Source: Branchinecta lynchi (lineage: Eukaryota > Arthropoda > Branchiopoda > Anostraca > Branchinectidae). From it: a stretch of DNA of 64,000 bases. Numbering within the stretch: position 1 is the first letter of the stretch; every line of letters begins with the position of its first letter. Shown one piece after another: positions 11,398-23,426 of the stretch. Location of the stretch: positions 7,106,212 through 7,170,211 of the forward strand of contig JAKZAP010000021.1 of assembly GCA_023053575.1 (NCBI GenBank), given 5' to 3'. A program made the translations under genes and the position numbers. The notes beneath the pieces are model-generated. The model did not search any database, was not told the DNA's origin, and saw nothing but the letters and a program-made list of their open reading frames with translations.

Positions 11398-12264
11398 TTT
11401 CTCATCGAAGGCATGTTTCTCATTCGGTAAAGCAAGGAGTAATCGAAAATCAAACCCACTGCCTTATCGTTGACTTCAGAAGAAGTTCATAAAATTCTGA
11501 ATGTCTTGGGTTACTACGAAGGAAGATTGACAAAATAATTACGTTCCCAAACTGACCCCAATCTACTGTAATGTAGCGTTTACACGGACAGGAAATCCCC
11601 TCGAGTAGAAAGGAATTCAGAGCCTCGTTTTTGTCGCATGCTGCAGGTCCACTTCTCGGCCGATTTTTTCTACATCCGTTTTTGCACTGCAGCGCTTCCG
11701 AGGAAGACGTCAGCGCTTCTCGAGAATCACGGACTTGCTCATCGACCAAGTCCGTGATTCCCTGCAAGATGTTGCCGCTTCAATCAAGAAGAAAGTGAAT
11801 CCAAAAACGCATATTGGGCAAAAGCAAAGAAGTGCTGCAGCAGCGATGCGGCAGCGCGATTGCAACAAAAACGAGGCTCAGGTCGACTCGAAAGGATTCC
11901 GTTTGTGGAGACGAGTAGAAACAAATTCTAGCGGGACGATTCCGGACTACTTGAAAGGAATCTTGTCGGCGGCGCTGGTAAAAAGTACTAAACAAAAGTC
12001 TAGCTAGCTTTTGAGAGCATCAATCATCAGTACTGATGTCATAAATGCTTTCGAAACGTTTTTTTATTGGCTAGTGAATTTATTTATGTCCGATTTTCTG
12101 GTTTGAAGAATTTATTTTTTTCCCATTGCGTGTAAACATAATCTTGTCACCAACATCGGATTCTATTCAAGTTTTCCTGTAAAAAACGCTGCATAACACT
12201 ATGCGTTACAGTAGAAGCTTTGTGACGAGCTTCGTAACGCAGTATAATGATCTTTAGCATTTTT
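11398..12264. other. Flanks of MITE M copy 1
   Basis: Outside the MITE, inverted pieces (cgagtagaaaggaattc at 11602; actcgaaaggattccg at 11886) suggest an older element around it. An imperfect hairpin GCGTTAC...GTAACGC lies at 12203-12240. Confidence 0.4.
11621..11878. mobile_element. MITE M copy 1 (258 bp)
   Basis: The ends are AGCCTCGTTTTTGTCGCATG and its near reverse complement TGCAACAAAAACGAGGCT. A central palindrome cacggacttg...caagtccgtg lies near 11735. Copy 2 at 41966-42241 is clearly the same element. GC-rich and Gln/Ala-coding by chance. Confidence 0.8.
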
Positions 12265-13080
12265 AGTGGACTGTTCCTTGGAACAATCCACTATTGCGAG
12301 CGCTGTGGCAGCTTTCAGTTTTCGGTTTTCACCTTATTTTGTGGAGCTCATAACTCGTGAACGAGTGCAAGTATCAAGTTCAAACTTGGTACACCTGTGG
12401 GTATTGGGGTCTAGTTGTGCCTTTTGGGGGTCCCACCCCCCACACCCAAACGGTTCAGGGGCAAATGGGCCCAGATTGCCAAGTGAATAATGTTCATAAC
12501 TTGACCAGAACTGGGCATAGGACGATGAAATTTCTTGGACGTGTAGCTCCTAAGGCTGGGAAATTGCTTTTAAAGTTGCACCTCCCCCACCCCACCACAC
12601 CGTTCATGGGCAACTGTGCCCAGGTTGTCCAGGAGTAAAGTTCGTTACCCTTGCCAGGAATCAACAGGTATCAAGTTGAAACTTGGTAGGATTGTGAGCA
12701 TTAGGGCTGGGTCTCTTTTTACTTATTGCGGGTCGCAAACCCTACCCCCACGTGGTTCAGGTGCAATTGGGCCCAGATTGCCCATTTTTTTTATGTTTTT
12801 AATTTGAAAATAACTGGAGATAAGGCGATGAAATTCCTTTGTGCTTCTGGATCATAGGGGAGAGTTGAACTACCCCGACCCTCCCCGTTCATGGGCAGGT
12901 GGGCCCAAAATAAACCATGAAAAAAGTTTTTGACCCGTGACTGGAATCAAACTCTAAGTTCGTATACTTAAGGAAAAAATACGCATTTTGATTGGGTCCC
13001 TCCCCCCCCCCCCCCCGGCCTCCCGTTCATGGGCAGCTGGGCCCAGATTTCCCGTGAGTTAAGTTCGACTATGACTCTTG
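12265..13080 (+). mobile_element. Element C copy 1
   Basis: The 5' palindrome AGTGGACTGTTCC tt GGAACAATCCACT lies at 12265-12292. Three modules follow, each with aacttggtac/aggt, a ccaccccccacaccc-like linker and gcaa(a/t)tgggcccagattgcc. A poly-C tract lies at 13003-13017. The probable 3' end is gactcttg at 13080, which has the same TCTTG terminus as A and B, but this end is not proven. Confidence 0.65.
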
Positions 13081-15957
13081 TATATTTGGGGAGATATATC
13101 TATGGATGAGGATTTGGTGTAACATCAACAAATAAGACGACGCGACGTACTTTAATCTTTAATGAACAGATGGAAACTGGACTGTTTTGTCATATGATTG
13201 ATGATATGCCGTACTTAATGAATTGTGACAAAGGGGGCATTAGTCTGCTACTAATTGCTTTATTGCACTTGTTATTACCTTGCTAATGAACAAGAGGTTT
13301 AAAGGGTGAGATTGGCAGGCAGACCATTCAGTGTTCGAACAAATGCTATTCGTGCAAGATCTTCAACATTTCTTTGGATTTATACTGGCGGTTTGTTTAC
13401 ATTTAAAGATTTTTAAAGGGGCTGATTACAAGGCTATTTGAATACTTGTTTGGTTATTGGGAAAGAGAAGAGTCTTGGTTCTAAAGCTGTTTGTATATAA
13501 ATGTGATAAACATTTTACTTTTACACTACACGTCTGAGCGCTTGCTCACTTGTTCTGCCCTGTTATTTTTTTTTCTGTCGACAACTTATTTTATTCTTGT
13601 TTATTAGTAAAAAAAAACATTGTATTTGGGCTTCATTATCAAATAAATTTAAAATTGAAATCGAGGATCACACGGGGGAAGAATAAGCGATTCGCCACTA
13701 GAACTTCGTATTTCAGCGTTATTGTTTTTTGACATGCTTATTTTATTAAATTCCTTAATTTGCACTTCGAAGCGAACCCCTCTTGCTCTTTTCAATCGTC
13801 CCGTCGTTAATGACATGGCCTGTGTTGTGTTGTTAGTGTGGCACAAAGAAGAGGGGGCAGGTTGTGGCTGCAGGATCATCCCACGATATTTCGAAGCCAT
13901 TTCGCTACCCTTCGACGAACTTGCCAGACGAACGTCTACTCCGCCAGAGCAATATAATCCTTGTGAATAGCGCCAAGACTTGAAAAAAGTGACGCACACT
14001 CGAATAGCAGCGACTAGCATCACTAGCGATAATGAATGTCCCTACTGAAACTCAATCAGTCTTGCACCAGCGCTGGCTCCAGTAACTTCATATTGAACAC
14101 ATAAAAAAAAGGATACAACCTCACCTGTTTTCTCGATGTGTCTAGATCGCACATGAGCTTTCATAGAAATTTATTCCGCAAATTTGTCTCATTTTAAATG
14201 CAGCCAACGTAGTGGCCGGCGCTACGAAGATGGCCCGTTTGCAGAGCAAGGAAAGCATAGGTCTTTACGCTACTTCCTAGTGTTATTTTGCTCTACCCTC
14301 CACCTTAGAAATGGGTACTGTCCTGAAGTCTTTACCTCTATTTTGTCATCTTCCGTCACGTGCCCTAAACAAGAAATATCAGCTGTCTTCCGACCCAGCG
14401 GTTATTACAACGAAATGGAATCACGGGCGGCTCTCCTCAGAAAGACATTTTTCTTTCCGTTTGCGCTTGACAGCCGAGATTCCTTTGTATTGAATGTTGA
14501 TCCATCAAAATTGCGGACGGAGACGTTTTTCTTCTCCTTCTTCTCGCTAGAATTGCGGTGGGAGCTTGGTGGAGACCCTTACAGCGGCTCGTAAAATGTG
14601 TTTTAGGAGTTTGAAAGCTCGGTTACGATATGTGTTCAGCATTTTTATTGGTGAAGAGCTTGACTTCATCTTAGGTGTTATTACTTTGAAGGGGGAGGGG
14701 GTACGTGTTGTATCGCGTACAGTATTTTCGAATTGCTTTGGTCTGTTTCTATGGGTCCGGGAATCGGGGGGTTATCTTTAAACCTCTTAACCCTCCAGAT
14801 TGTTCTTCCGGATTCCGGAGTCCCGTTTTCGCCGAGGTTGACCCGGAAGGTGAAGCGAGGTTTTAAATCATCTGGAAATTCGGGGTGTTGGGCCCCCCAG
14901 CTTCCGGAATCTAGAAGGGGGCTTAGAGGTTACATATTTACAAATGGTTCGGAGAAAAGAAAGATTGGTTGACAGTTATAACTTTGAGGCAAAAAATACA
15001 CAGAGATACACAAATACACCTAGGGAATATGGAAGAATAGCGAAATTGGATGTAGTTATTTGCTCGTCCCTTCGTGGCAAGGGCCCTCTTGAGGCTCAAG
15101 CTAGATAAACGAACGTGTAAAAAATCGCTAGAATAAAACTCAGCTGACGTGCCCGTTTAGCGCAGCCAAAGTAATGTGTAAGGTACGGAAGAATGAGCAT
15201 CTTGAATGTCCTATAGAGCTCTTTTGAGGACCTCCAACTCTTCGGTATGCGCTGAATGAGCACTTATAATTGTTCGTTCTTTTCTTGGATTTGCTAGTAC
15301 CAAAAATGCGGTATGCTTGCGACGGCGGTTAGATACTGCAGCTATTATATTTGGAGATTATGGCAGTGGGATAGCCTAACCTTCGGCCTACAAGTTCTAC
15401 TGTATACAGTAAACCATAGCCATGTTTAATTGTCGAGTCCCAGTTAGCAACTGATACAAACATGAAAACAGTACGTAAAATAGAATATGCCAGGAGCCAT
15501 GAATGGCTCATTCCCGGGCCACATTCAGTCACATCTGTACGTAATTTGGGTCGTTAGTTTGGTTATTACCCACTCTTACGTTTCATCCTGGTCACACCTG
15601 GAACGACGAAATTCAAGAAATATTACCACCATCATCACTCAAAGCTAAACAAAACTGGCTAAAGTCAGTGACTCTGCTCTGTGATTGGTCCAAACACTCC
15701 ACAGATACGTTTCAAAATGCCGGAGATGAATTTTTCCATCTCGACTATCTTACGTTTTCAGCGTATTTTCTTCCCAATTTCGACCGTAAGACCGTCTTAT
15801 TACCGGTGTTATTACCAGGTGTGACTATAGTGGGGCCCGGGCATCAGGCGTCCGCAGCTACAGCCGCTACAGGGTGGTAATGACTCCATCGCAGGCAGCT
15901 ACAGCAGCGCTTCGACTCTGCGAGGAGCAGGAGCAAAATACAGACACACTCTTGCTC
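13081..15957. other. Unassigned 2.9 kb upstream of the CSN3 exon
   Basis: No CSN3 exon could be recognised here on either strand. Frames of 124 (13649-14023, -) and 136 codons (14184-14594, +) have no recognisable domain. The 14790-14940 part shares ccggaatc/ctggaa vocabulary with the TIR element at 59272. A gtcacacctgg / ccaggtgtgac pair at 15591 and 15818 may bound a 240-bp MITE. A cttcgtggcaagggccctct repeat lies at about 15070. Confidence 0.4.
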
Positions 15958-15958
15958 A

Positions 15959-16203
15959 TTTTTGGGATCACAAAACGTAAGTGGAGGGTTTCGTTAAAGT
16001 AGATATGACGTATATTGGTAAACACACATGCTGAATTCATATCTGAACTTGGTTTTCTCAGATGACTAGTCATTGGCATTAATATGTTTCTGATTTTAAT
16101 AGTAAAAATGTTCAAGGAGTCTAGAGAAGACCGGACATCTACAAGACGCAATTGTCTGAATCATATAATAGTTTTTGGGATCCCGTCGATACCTTTGGTC
16201 TTG
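15959..16203 (+). mobile_element. Element A copy 4, core deleted
   Basis: The 5' palindrome and gtaagtggagggttt pass directly into the 3' block (tcgttaaagtagatatgac to cctttggtcttg), so the microsatellite, leader and all core units are missing. It lies about 350 bp upstream of the CSN3 exon at 16560. Confidence 0.75.
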
Positions 16204-16204
16204 T

Positions 16205-16559
16205 TGAAAAGGACTTCAAAGTGTCCTTGTTAGCTAGTAGCGTAGACAAATTTGATTTGTATTTATGTGAACTCATCGACGACCGGGAAGGGCCATACAA
16301 AACTGAAGAACAAACAAAAATAAACAACAGCACAGTAATAAAGACCACAACTTCCCCAACGACAACCACATTGGGAGCGTCAGCCTCATTTGCGACCCAG
16401 GCCGGGATGGGTCGAGCCAGGCCACCGTTGCGGCCCGGACCACCAGCAACAGCACCAGAGACTCGTGAATGCGCTTCTGCAGACAAAGAGTGGAAAAGTG
16501 CCTAATTTTTGGAAAAGCGGGAATGCAACGAACGTTGACAAGTTATAATTTACTTTCAG
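16205..16559. other. Sequence between A copy 4 and the CSN3 exon
   Basis: Overlapping frames of 115-117 codons on both strands (16139-16505) reflect a locally GC-richer stretch without stops. Neither shows a known domain or splice-bounded exon. The CSN3 acceptor lies at its right end. Confidence 0.4.
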
Positions 16560-16673
16560 ATTCAGTCAGGTGAGGTGTTTGCGACTGTCGACCGTCAGAA
16601 AGGTATGCTGCGGTTCCAGAACTCGACGAACATGTATGATTCCAGCACCACGTTGATGGAAGTTGCGAAGGAG
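16560..16673 (+). CDS. COPS3: CSN3 (COP9 signalosome subunit 3), penultimate coding exon
   Basis: This 114-bp exon encodes 38 residues beginning IQSGEVFATVDRQKG and ending MEVAKE. It matches the C-terminal winged-helix end of the PCI domain of CSN3, where animal proteins read like I(E/D)xGEIFAxINQKDGMVxF. CSN3 is a non-catalytic scaffold of the COP9 signalosome, which removes NEDD8 from cullin-RING ubiquitin ligases in nucleus and cytoplasm. The exon is bounded by a polypyrimidine-AG acceptor (tttactttcag) and a strong donor (gag|gtaagta), and both junctions are phase 0. It is open throughout, unlike the repeats around it. It joins in frame to 42501. The exons for the N-terminal part and most of the PCI domain were not found upstream and probably lie left of the window. 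The symbol follows vertebrate usage. Confidence 0.9.
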
Positions 16674-16779
16674 GTAAGTAAGGTTTTGCCCCTCGCCATC
16701 TATTAAAGAAGTCATCCCAGAAATCATGCCGATTCATCAATAGGTCCGTATCCGGGAATTTATTTCGGGGGGGGGGGGT

Positions 16780-18170
16780 GCGTACGGGTCGGACTAAAAA
16801 GACATAGATCAGATGGAAAATCCGATAAAAATGATTATTTGTGTATGTTTTGAGGGGGGTCAAAAAAGGTGCAAGCCTGTACAAACCTCTCGAAATTTTT
16901 CAGCACTGTAATTGTCGTATTCAACATGGTCATCATGTTAACGTTTAGTTCTAGGTGAAAGAGCCCCTCCCCCCCCCCCCCTTTACTCCGAATCTATATA
17001 TAAAAGGAAATCAGAAAATCTTATGAAAAACTGCAGTTTTGCCCGCAAGAACTTATGGATTTTCCTTTGGCCCGCGAGTTAAACGTAAACGCGTGACGGC
17101 GGTTCGCCAGCCGTGCGCCTCTGTATATAGTTTTTATGAAAACTATCGTCGCATATAGACATGCCCGATAAGGGACTACTGGCTGTGGGGAAGGGAGTTG
17201 TTCGGTGGGGTTTTGGTACCGGGTAGTTTTCACCTTGGGGTGAGGTCGCCGGAACCCGCTACCAAAGCACCGTTAAACAAACGTTTTATCTTGAGCTTAA
17301 TTCTCGCGTCGCCCGTTAAGCTGTTTACGCGAAATTGTTTTGAGGCAGGTGGCGTCCCTGACAAAACGCCTATCATGATGATGGCTTGACAACGCCATCC
17401 ACGCAAAAACGTCCCGCTGGTCATGCTAGCTCACAAGGCCGGCTAAACAGTTCTCCAATGTCCATTTTCCGCCTCGTGTTTGACCTCGGAAGGGATATCG
17501 GAAATCATGAGTGCTCTATGAATGGAAACCGGTAAACCCATTAGGAACATTTCCGGACGCGAAATGAGTTTTCCGGGAAGCAGAGGTGGGAAGCGAGCAC
17601 CTGACCCTCACGACTCGTTACACGGGAAATTAACCACATTCTGTGAAAGTAGGAGTGGGGCTGGCAAGTGAGCGCCACTAGAATGATGCGTCGAAGTCGA
17701 GGGGCTACGGACACCAGCCGAAACAAGCTATGCCGGCCATAAGTTTGGCGATTCATCTTTCGACGCTTCTAAATAGCTTATTCAGATTTTAATATTCTAA
17801 CACGTGGCAACCGATGCCGTCACCGGGGAATTGAGAGATTCCCCGGAGCCTAAATTGAGAGTGCTCGGTCTGAGCTTGGTAGATAGCGGTTTTGAAGAAT
17901 TTGTATTATTGTTATTTACATGTTTATGACCCTTCAAACCTGAAGTAAAACTGTAGAAAATACATAGAAAACAACTAGTCAACGCTACACAAATATTAAT
18001 AGACCAATGATCAAAAACAAAATAACGTTGCCACTGCATGTTAAATCTGGTTTTCTAAACACGAAAGTCTATTTGTATAATAAACCTTCGTTTCATTTCA
18101 AATCTCAGTCATCACCGCGCGTTGGTCGCCCTACACTGTAAAAGATTTCTCCGAGCAAAAATTAAAGTTA
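16780..18170. other. Unassigned intron sequence after the CSN3 exon
   Basis: Contains a poly-G tract near 16770 and a poly-C tract near 16970. At 17030-17420 is a GC-richer block with no recognisable gene. A ggccataagtttggcg motif near 17738 is also seen next to MITE M copy 2 at 42325. Confidence 0.4.
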
Positions 18171-18173
18171 ACT

Positions 18174-18281
18174 GCAGTATTTGCTACTGGGATTAATCTT
18201 ATCTCTACTGGAGTAGTATTAATCTGAATTAGAGATAATCTTATCTTTATAGACAAGATTAATCCCAGTAGCAAATCCTGC
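18174..18281. repeat. 108-nt near-perfect hairpin
   Basis: The left arm gcagtatttgctactgggat, continuing taatcttatct, pairs with the right arm agacaagattaatcccagta, continuing gcaaatcctgc. That is 31 bp with two mismatches; the loop of about 46 nt is itself partly complementary. It could be a tiny MITE or a short structured RNA. Confidence 0.7.
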
Positions 18282-18678
18282 AAGAATTTTGTTTAAAATG
18301 GACGAAGAAATGATTTATTTTGTCCTTTGTCTTGGACATGTAGGTCTTAGTAAAATAAATACTCCTTGAGCCCAAGGTGACTTAAAAACATAATTTCAAA
18401 TAGTGTATAAAATTGCAGGTTAGTTCTTTCAACATGTAGCCGACGTATCCGTTGTATGCTTTGTTTGAATATACTTAGTAAAATACTTGTCACACCCTAG
18501 CACCGTGAATCTGGCGTCGACTCTAGGTAGAGTTGGTTTTAAAAAAAAACATATATACGATAAATATGGCTAGAATTGAATAAGCTGATGTATCCGTTTC
18601 AGTTCAGTTTCATTTGACTAACGCAGCCAGCTTGGGCTGAAGGAATATTGATCAACGGAAATTATAATGCGCTACTCT

Positions 18679-19692
18679 GAGCATGTTTCACCCTACTTAT
18701 TGTAGTTTATGCTATGCATGATGTCACGAATTATGTCTTCTTGGCGTCAAGGCTGGAAGGCATTTTTGGGATCCCAAAACGAAAGTGAAGGGACGCCTAT
18801 GACATCGCAAAAGTTGTGTCTGTCCGTCCGTCCGTCTGTGCGTCTATGCGCACTGTAACTCTCGAAGGGAATGAGATATTTTGATGAAACTTGGTGTGAG
18901 GATCTTTGGGTCAAGAGTAAGGTCAAGTTCGTAGATGGGCTCTGTAGCCCTAGATTTAGGGGTGGGGGAGGGGGTTTAAATTAAGCGGCAAATTAAATAT
19001 TTTTAAACAGATACTGTGATAGTCGATTATGGGGTAAGAATTCATGCTGAACACGATGGTGAAAACCATTTTGTCATCGGACAAGCCCGGAATCCGGCCA
19101 AAACCGGAAAGTTTGTTGAAAGTAAAAGTTTTATTTCAAGTTGATTAGATGTTCGATTTAGGGGTAAGAAGACATGTTGAACACGATCATGAAAACCGTT
19201 TTTGTGGCGGATAAGTAGTTAGCCCGGAATCCGGCCAAAACCGGAAAGTCTGTTAAAAGTAAAAGTTTTATTTGAAGTTGATTAGATGTTCGATTTAGGG
19301 ATAGGAGGACATGCTGAAGACGATGGTTAAAACCATTTTCTCTCAGGACAATAAGTTCGCCCGGAATCCGGCCAAAACCGGAAAGTTTGTTAAAAGTAAA
19401 AGTCTTATTTGGAGTTGATTAGATGTTCGATTTAGGGGTGAGTTCAAGGAGTCTGGCGAAGACAAGACCCAATTGTCTGGATCATATATTGACTTATTCG
19501 GATCCCATCGAAACCTTTGGTCTTGTTCTATTTCGACAAAATGTCATGTCATCATGCCATGGGCTAATCCGCCCAATCACGTTGCAGAGATCCGTAGTTA
19601 CCACGCTTATTACGCTCCCGAGCACGGTAAGCAAGTATTTACTGTTTCGAGAAGGTTGGAACGGTCAGCGTAGCAACTTTTTACGGTGTCGG
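18679..19692. mobile_element. Element D copy 2, split by A copy 5 and lacking its right end
   Basis: The left part 18679-18762 (gagcatgtttcaccctac...caaggctggaa) and right part 19526-19692 (ccaatcacgttgcagagatc...ggttggaacggtcagcgta) follow copy 1. The right TIR is missing. Confidence 0.7.
18763..19525 (+). mobile_element. Element A copy 5, inserted in a D element
   Basis: It has the palindrome at 18763, a cgtccgtccgtctgtgcg microsatellite, the leader, three to four core units, and ends cctttggtcttg at 19525. Flanking D sequence (18679-18762 and 19526-19692) is continuous with the intact D copy at 2604-2908. The insertion is in a T-tract, again with no duplication beyond Ts. Confidence 0.82.
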
Positions 19693-19960
19693 AACTTACC
19701 GCTCTCTGTCGGTAAAGGACTCAGTCCGGAAGCGTTCTAGCATTTGCAATGTCTAGATCTACTTACTAATCTACGCTCCATGTCCCGACACCTTGAACGT
19801 TTACATTTACCAAATTGAAAAAATAGTACGACATAACTACACATGCATTCACCTCTTGCCTCTCTCTTCGCCCAAATTGGCGATGCCGGGATTCCTAAAT
19901 CCCTCGTGATTAGATGAGCATCTGTGAATAATTAATGGTTATTTCTGAGTTGTACACTGT

Positions 19961-20279
19961 CAGAAATTTCATCACAGATAACACAAGGATGCGCGGTTTC
20001 AATAGACAACAGCTGGGATGTAATCTGTTGTGATTTGAAAACGTTACGAGTTAAATATTATGCATAATAAGCATTGCCAGAAAGAGCCGAAAAAGTATCT
20101 TCGGACTTTTTTCTTTGCCGTCATGATACCGAAAAGTCAGCAGATGATTTTTGGGCAGTTTTTCGGCTCTTCCTGGCAATGATTGTTATGCATAACTTTT
20201 CAAAATCACAACAGATTACATCCCAAGTGTTGTCTGTTGAAACCGCGCATCCTTATGTTATCTGTTCTGAAACTTCTGA
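19961..20279. repeat. Foldback element N copy 1
   Basis: Long inverted arms: cagaaatttc...agataacacaaggatgcgcg (19961-20090) pairs with cgcgcatccttatgttatct...gaaacttctg (20160-20279). Each arm holds ttatgcataa/caagcattgcc and a gccgaaaaa stretch. The whole 319 bp can fold on itself. Confidence 0.8.
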
Positions 20280-22084
20280 AATTGTAGACATATTCTTGTA
20301 AACAGTAATCCTTGCGAATATTTGGATATTTCGGTAATTTCTGTTCGTCCGTCGGCCGGTCCGGGTTTTACTAGTTCGGCCACTTCCACATAAGCTAGGA
20401 CGCTGAAACTTGGCACTCATATAAGGGACCCCAAAAGATTAAGTTGGAAATAGTTACTTCCCCGATCCGATCCGAGCATCGGTGGGGGAGTGGAGGGAGA
20501 GGGAATCTGGAATCTTGAGGCATTTTTAACTTTTGTACGGGTGATCTGATCTCAGTGAAACTTGATGTTTGGAATGACCTCATGTCTCAAACGACCCAAT
20601 TAAAAATCCGGACCAGATCCGGCGGTGACTTCGGTGGGAGTTGGAGGGAGGAACCGTAAATCTTGGGAAACGCTTAGAATAGACGGATCGTTATGAAACT
20701 TGGCGGGAAGAGCAAGCACAAATCATTGACATAACTGGACCGGAATTGGGCACTCTGGAGGAATTTGGGGGGGGGGGGTCCGGAATTCTGGTGACCCCGC
20801 GAGTTTGTTACTTCATGATGTATTAGGATGAGGAAATTTGGCTGACATATCAGGGACTCGAATAAACCAACTTGACAAGAGTCGTTTGTATACTCGGACC
20901 ATCGTGGGGGGGGGGGGTAGGGAAGGGGAATCTGGAATATAGTGGCATTAATAACTTTTGAACGGGCGACCGGATTTGAATGAAATTTGGCAAGTGGAAA
21001 GAGGTGTCGCCTCAGATGTTCCGTGTTAAGTCCAGACGGGATACGACACTTTTGAGGGTTTGAAGAGATTCAAAGGAATTTTAGTGAAACACTTATTGTC
21101 GAGGGATCGGGATGGGATTTGGTGGGAAGAACAAGCATAAGCCCTAGATAAGTTCAGACAGCACCAGATCGTATCGGGGTTCTTTGAGGGGTGTTGGAGG
21201 GGGTTTTCCGAAATTGAAGTCGTCGCGTGTTTGGATACTTCCAGATCTTCTAAGGACGATGAAACTTGGCAGGAATGTTAGTGACCGGCCAAATAGACTT
21301 AAGGACCTGACACTACGCCCTAGGAAAGCTTTCGTTCCTGGATCCGATCGCTGTCGGTGGAGTTAAGGGAAAGGGAATCCGGTAATTACTGACCTCTATA
21401 AATTGCGAACGGGTGGTCCGATTCGAGTGAAACTGTATGATTGTTAAGAACCAATGACCTAGATATGCAAAACATATCTCCGATCCACGGGCAGCAATTA
21501 TGACAGCGGGAACTTTGCGACATGCGTAAAAAACAAACGAATGGGCCGGATGGAATACGACTTGGACAGTACCGAGTTCGTGCGGCCTAGTTTGTTATTT
21601 GATGTCCGGATCGGATTTGGCCACAGTATCAGGAGGATGAGTCGAAAACCGAAAGTTTACAGATATGGTCCAATTCGACTCGAACTTGAAGGACGGGAAG
21701 AGGAGATGTCAGAGATGCAAAGTTAACGTGTCCTAAGCCACAGTGGGAGGGATTTGGAGGGGGTGTTCCTGAAGTTTTGTTGCTCGCATACGGGTAAAAC
21801 GAATGGATTGATTAGAATGAAACTCGGAAAGTAGAGAGACCATATGACCTAGTTCTGTGTGTCTGAACCAGATTCGGTGGATGTAGGGGGAGTATGAGGG
21901 GGGATACCGGAAATAGTGTAGCACTCCAAGGGGTCAAACTAGTGGGATGAAAAATTTACCCTAGATGATCCGTGGCGATGCCGGAAACGTTCAGACTCGA
22001 GTGAAACTAGATATCCTAGTTCTAGGTCCGATTCTGGGGGGGGGGGGGGAGGGTGTGACGTTCTCATCTACTTTCTTACATACA

Positions 22085-22395
22085 GGGTACAGGAGTCTAG
22101 TTGTACCTTTTAAGAGTTCCGCCCCCCACATTCACCCGGTTCAGGGCCAAATGTGCCCAGGTTGCCTAGTGAATTGGACTTTGAAATTCCTTGGACTTGT
22201 AGACCTGCGGCTGGGAAACTACTTTTAAAGTTGAACCTTCCCCACCCACCCAGTTCGTGTGCACCTGGGCCCGGATTGCTCAAGAATAACCCATGACGGG
22301 GATCAGCAGGTTCCAGGTTGAAACTTGGTTGGCTTATGAGCATTGGGGTCTCTTTTTGCTTTTTGGGGTTTCCAAACCCCACTCCCACTTGGTCC
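22085..22395 (+). mobile_element. Element C module sequence inside B copy 1
   Basis: It contains agtctagttgtacctttt, ggttcagggccaaatgtgcc, gttgaaacttggttgg and a ggggtctctttttgct stretch, matching C copy 1 from about 12410 to 12745. B copy 2 lacks this segment, so C was inserted into B copy 1 or exchanged with it. Confidence 0.6.
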
Positions 22396-22685
22396 TACTA
22401 CCGGAATTATCAAACAAAAATAACAGATTCGAGTGAAACTTGATAGGTCGTAATAGATATTGCTTTAGATGATCCAATCGCGAGTCCGATTCAGATTCGG
22501 CAGCGGTAGGGGGAGCTGGATGGAGGAAGCGGAAATCTTGTAGCACGTCTAGGGATCAAACGAGTGTATTAATTGGGCTGAAACTTACAAGTTAGAATAA
22601 TTATTTGCCATAGATGATCCGAGGAGATGCTAGAAATACTCAGACTTAAGTGAAACTACAGGTCCTGTTTCTAGGTCCTAATCGC

Positions 22686-23077
22686 TTTTTGGGATCCCAA
22701 AACGTAAGTGTAGGGATACCTATAACATCGCAAAAGTTGTCCGTCCGTCCGTCTGTAGGCACGATAACTCTCGAAGGGAATAAAACTTGGTGTGAGGATT
22801 CGTTGGGTCGTCGGACCAGTCAAATTAAGGAGCAAACAAAATATTTTGAAACAGCTAATGTGATAGTCGATTATAGGTAAGAAGACATGCTGAACACGAT
22901 GGTGAAAACCATTTTGTCATCAGACAAGTAGTTGGCTATTTGGCCTTAATCTGTTTCTGAATTATAATAGTAAAAATGTTCAAGGAGTCTGGCGATGACT
23001 GGATCTGGCTAAGACAAGACCCAGTTTTCTGGATCAGATATTGAACTTGTGGGATCCCATCGAAACCTTTGTTCTTG
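22686..23077 (+). mobile_element. Element A copy 6, core-poor, inserted in B copy 1
   Basis: It has the palindrome at 22686, the gtccgtccgtccgtctg microsatellite, a shortened leader and the 3' block, ending ctttgttcttg at 23077. Nearly the whole core array is missing. The surrounding B sequence resumes at tattttgtgacgtttcat, as in the uninterrupted B copy at 40690. Confidence 0.78.
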
Positions 23078-23426
23078 TTTTTTTTATTTTTGGTTTATTT
23101 TGTGACGTTTCATCTACTTTCTTGTACCGCCTACTTGTAACAAGTGCTATATGAGCTCGTAGCTCTCGTTGTTTTCTGTCATAAGCCAAATCTGTTGCTA
23201 TTGGGAACTTAACATTAAAGATATTTAATGCCCGAAATCTTGTCTCGCCTTGACCCACAACAGAGAAGGGATTTGGATGAAGCAAAGCTGAAGATCAGAT
23301 TGGAATTAAGACGTTTCGCGGCTAACACCCATAATGCCCACGACTCAAAATACGGACATTTAAGAGCCATTCTTGCCGTTCCCCCAGGAATCCTCGGAGC
23401 AAGTTTCGAAATTGATTATCCGCTCC

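Larger units (their letters stand above)
20330..23168 (+). mobile_element. Element B copy 1, interrupted by A copy 6 and C sequence
   Basis: It has a GTCC-type microsatellite at about 20346-20362 and repeated modules with gatgaaacttggca, aacgggtgaccggat and ggggagttggaggg. The 3' end is acaagtgctatatgagctcg, then the hairpin GAGCTcgtAGCTC, ending at 23168. The 5' ATGGCACTTG palindrome is lost. C-like sequence at 22085-22395 and A copy 6 at 22686-23077 lie inside. Confidence 0.75.

Noticed and set aside
14184..14594. 136-codon + strand frame as an upstream CSN3 exon
   Set aside because: The peptide bears no resemblance to the PCI-domain segment expected before IQSGEVFATV, and no phase-0 donor fits.
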